Positions 62,968 to 64,000 of a stretch of DNA of 64,000 nt are shown piece by piece. A program made the translations under genes and the position numbers. The stretch lies in assembly GCF_024622045.1 (NCBI RefSeq), contig NZ_JANKBP010000013.1. One strand, written 5' to 3'. Position 1 is the first letter of the stretch; the number at the start of each line of letters is the position of its first letter. This DNA comes from Rodentibacter caecimuris. Lineage in GTDB: Bacteria; Pseudomonadota; Gammaproteobacteria; Enterobacterales; Pasteurellaceae. The notes below the pieces were generated by a model, which saw only the letters and a list, made by a program, of their open reading frames with translations, was not told the DNA's origin and did not search any database.

Positions 62968-63030
62968 TAGACAAAAGCAATCAGAGAAGAACCCAGTAAA
63001 ATCAAGGCTTGAGCGTTAAATGTTGCTGTT

Positions 63031-63044
63031 CCCTCTCACCGCCA
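63031..63044 (+). repeat. attR, 14-bp direct repeat
   Basis: CCCTCTCACCGCCA, the same as the tRNA-Ser 3' end at 51906-51919. Flanks on both sides differ from attL. Confidence 0.85.
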
Positions 63045-63256
63045 TTATTCATTCTGTTTATACACAAAAATCTTTCTCCAAAAATGGGTAAGTATCCCGT
63101 ACCAACAATCTCTGATTACTGCAAAGTCATATAAATGCCCTTAGGCTTTGTTAAGTATATAATTGGGGAAAAGAAACCTTTGCTTATACAAAATAAGAAA
63201 TTTCTTGGAATAAAGACAATAACCGACTAAGAATAATGAATGAATAAAAAAGCAAA
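63045..63256. other. Non-coding sequence right of attR
   Basis: AT-rich DNA without a credible gene or hairpin. It separates attR from the tRNA-Arg fragment. Confidence 0.5.
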
Positions 63257-63302
63257 TGGCACGCCCTAAAGGATTCGAACCTTTGACCCACGCCTTAGAA
63301 GT
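63257..63302 (-). pseudogene. 3' fragment of tRNA-Arg(UCU)
   Basis: The minus strand reads from the anticodon loop (TTCTAA) through GGCGT, GGGTC, a perfect T arm (AAAGG-TTCGAAT-CCTTT) to AGGGCGTGCCA. The 5' half (acceptor, D arm) is missing: the sequence upstream is AT-rich and unrelated. This is the usual scar of an integrative element in tRNA-Arg. Confidence 0.8.
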
Positions 63303-63550
63303 TCTCTATATATTTTTCATAAAGATAAAATTTCACATTAAAAACAATGACTTGCAAAGCTAATCATTTTGCATTTTGATAGTGTTCTACATCTATTTAC
63401 CTCATTTCACTCCTTTTACGTCACATCTACGACACACTCTCCATTGCTTCATATCAAATTACCTTACTCATATTCTTCACAAGAATAGGACAACCAAGAT
63501 TGACGCGTCAAAGAAAAAGTGCGGTAAACCTACCGCGCTTTTATCAACTC
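63303..63550. other. Non-coding DNA with a weak inverted USS
   Basis: No reliable reading frame. AAGTGCGGT near 63517-63525 faces a degenerate ACCGCGCTT, making a possible terminator for the minus-strand fragment at its right. Confidence 0.45.
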
Positions 63551-63853
63551 CTACTGAATTTGTTCTCCCTTGTACCACACCTCAACTGAACCTTGTAATT
63601 CTTCCGCTGTATCAGCACTAAAAATGTAAGGCTCACTCATATCTTCAAGAATACCTTTTTGAACTTTACTATTTAAACGATATTCCACTTTACGCATAAT
63701 GAATGAAGGTGTAGTATTGCCGTCTCCACTACGAATACTCGGAACAGGAATAACAAATTTGTTACCGATTTGCTTAGGTGAATTAAATTCAAATTCAGAT
63801 CGTTTAATTGCAAAATCAATATCAGCAAATTGGGGGAAAGTGTGAGCGGTAAA
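63551..63853 (-). pseudogene. 3' remnant of an unidentified gene
   Basis: 100 open codons end at TAG (63551-63553), with an in-frame TAA at 63854-63856 and no start until an internal ATG. The residues have normal protein composition (e.g. NKFVIPVPSIRSGDG, VEVWYKGEQIQ). It appears to have lost its 5' part. Family not recognised. Confidence 0.5.
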
Positions 63854-63859
63854 TTAACA

Positions 63860-63889
63860 AAGTGCGGTCAAAATTGACCGCACTTTTTG
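63860..63889 (-). terminator. Facing USS pair
   Basis: AAGTGCGGTCA pairs with TGACCGCACTT, flanked by a T run on the right. It separates two minus-strand gene ends and would terminate either direction. Confidence 0.75.
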
Positions 63890-64000
63890 TTATGCAAAAT
63901 CCTGTGGATATTGTTTGCGGGAAAGCTCACTTTCATAAGCGGTTTTACAGTGATTTTTGTCAAAAAACAGCCCGTTAATCAGGCGATATAACACTTGCCA
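63890..64000 (-). CDS. 3' end of an unidentified gene at the right edge
   Basis: 36 in-frame codons from the right edge end at TAA (63890-63892), giving the C-terminal peptide with RLINGLFFDKNHC and the end RKQYPQDFA. The rest of the gene is outside the window. No family assigned. Confidence 0.6.
   Translation of the reverse strand, partial: WQVLYRLINGLFFDKNHCKTAYESELSRKQYPQDFA

Larger units (their letters stand above)
62401..63030. other. Right-end non-coding region with iterons and integrase-type repeats
   Basis: It holds a run of TTCCTAT iterons (62489-62767), a USS (62834-62842), and the right copy of the 25-bp terminal repeat. No gene of reasonable length is present. It is AT-rich, as expected for a replication origin. 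Confidence 0.6.
51906..63044. mobile_element. P4-like phage satellite integrated in tRNA-Ser
   Basis: An 11.1-kb block is bounded by a 14-bp duplication of the tRNA-Ser 3' end. It encodes a tyrosine integrase, AlpA-type and Ogr/Delta-type regulators, a P2-like capsid, an Icd-like protein, a DUF927 replication protein and an iteron region. Portal, terminase, tail, lysis genes and a normal phage repressor are all absent, so it is a satellite that would need a helper. The presence of USS in several of its genes suggests long residence in Pasteurellaceae. Confidence 0.88.

Noticed and set aside
63376..63621. 81-aa plus-strand frame right of the satellite
   Set aside because: It overlaps the minus-strand gene remnant and a USS hairpin, and has no ribosome-binding sequence or sensible composition.
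1..64000. Search by eye for CRISPR arrays
   Set aside because: No set of regularly spaced direct repeats of 20-40 bp was found; repeats seen are iterons, USS and terminal repeats.

Overview
The window is chromosomal DNA of a Pasteurellaceae bacterium. The 9-mer AAGTGCGGT or its complement, the Haemophilus-type DNA uptake signal (USS), occurs throughout, often as inverted pairs that double as terminators. The gene orders lipA-lipB-ybeD-dacA-rlpA-rodA-mrdA-rlmH-rsfS, yceD-rpmF-plsX-fabH-fabD-fabG-acpP, pfkA-lipoprotein-yaaA-dprA-leuABCD and plsB/lexA-dapF are typical of the Haemophilus/Aggregatibacter branch. I cannot fix the species from the sequence alone.

Bases 1-51,800 are core genome. 1-8,241: lipoate synthesis, cell elongation (PBP2-RodA, DacA, RlpA) and ribosome maturation (RlmH, RsfS). 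8,500-14,040: a purine permease with a PurR-like box, pyrophosphatase, an aldehyde dehydrogenase and D-lactate dehydrogenase. 14,121-21,880: galE behind a CRP site, ampG, adk, a DUF945 protein and trhP. 22,090-23,890: a Dcu-type C4-dicarboxylate carrier with an extra internal segment, an FNR-like box and a 7-bp tandem repeat. 24,000-29,034: the fatty-acid cluster. 29,200-32,905: pfkA, a lipoprotein, yaaA and dprA with a competence-type CRP-S site. 33,084-38,604: the leu operon with leader peptide and attenuator, and a large inverted-repeat element between leuA and leuB. 38,781-51,722: an LTA-synthase-like enzyme, sodC, plsB, lexA (two LexA boxes), dapF, small accessory genes, dusC, djlA, pyrE, rph and a SulP transporter.

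Bases 51,830-63,044 hold the main accessory feature: a tRNA-Ser(GGA) gene whose 3' end is duplicated as a 14-bp direct repeat 11.1 kb away. Between the repeats lies a P4-like phage satellite: tyrosine integrase, two Ogr/Delta-type zinc-finger proteins, two AlpA-type regulators, an unknown 351-aa gene isolated between terminators, its own P2-like major capsid gene with a baseplate-like neighbour, an Icd-like gene, several small genes, a DUF927 replication gene interrupted by one in-frame stop codon, and an iteron-rich putative origin. The DNA over and before the Icd-like gene has a promoter, an early terminator and three mutually complementary blocks in the layout of the P4 seqA-seqB-seqC (CI RNA) / P1 C4 antisense switch.

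Bases 63,045-64,000 look like further island debris: a 3' fragment of a tRNA-Arg(UCU) gene and the 3' ends of two unidentified minus-strand genes.
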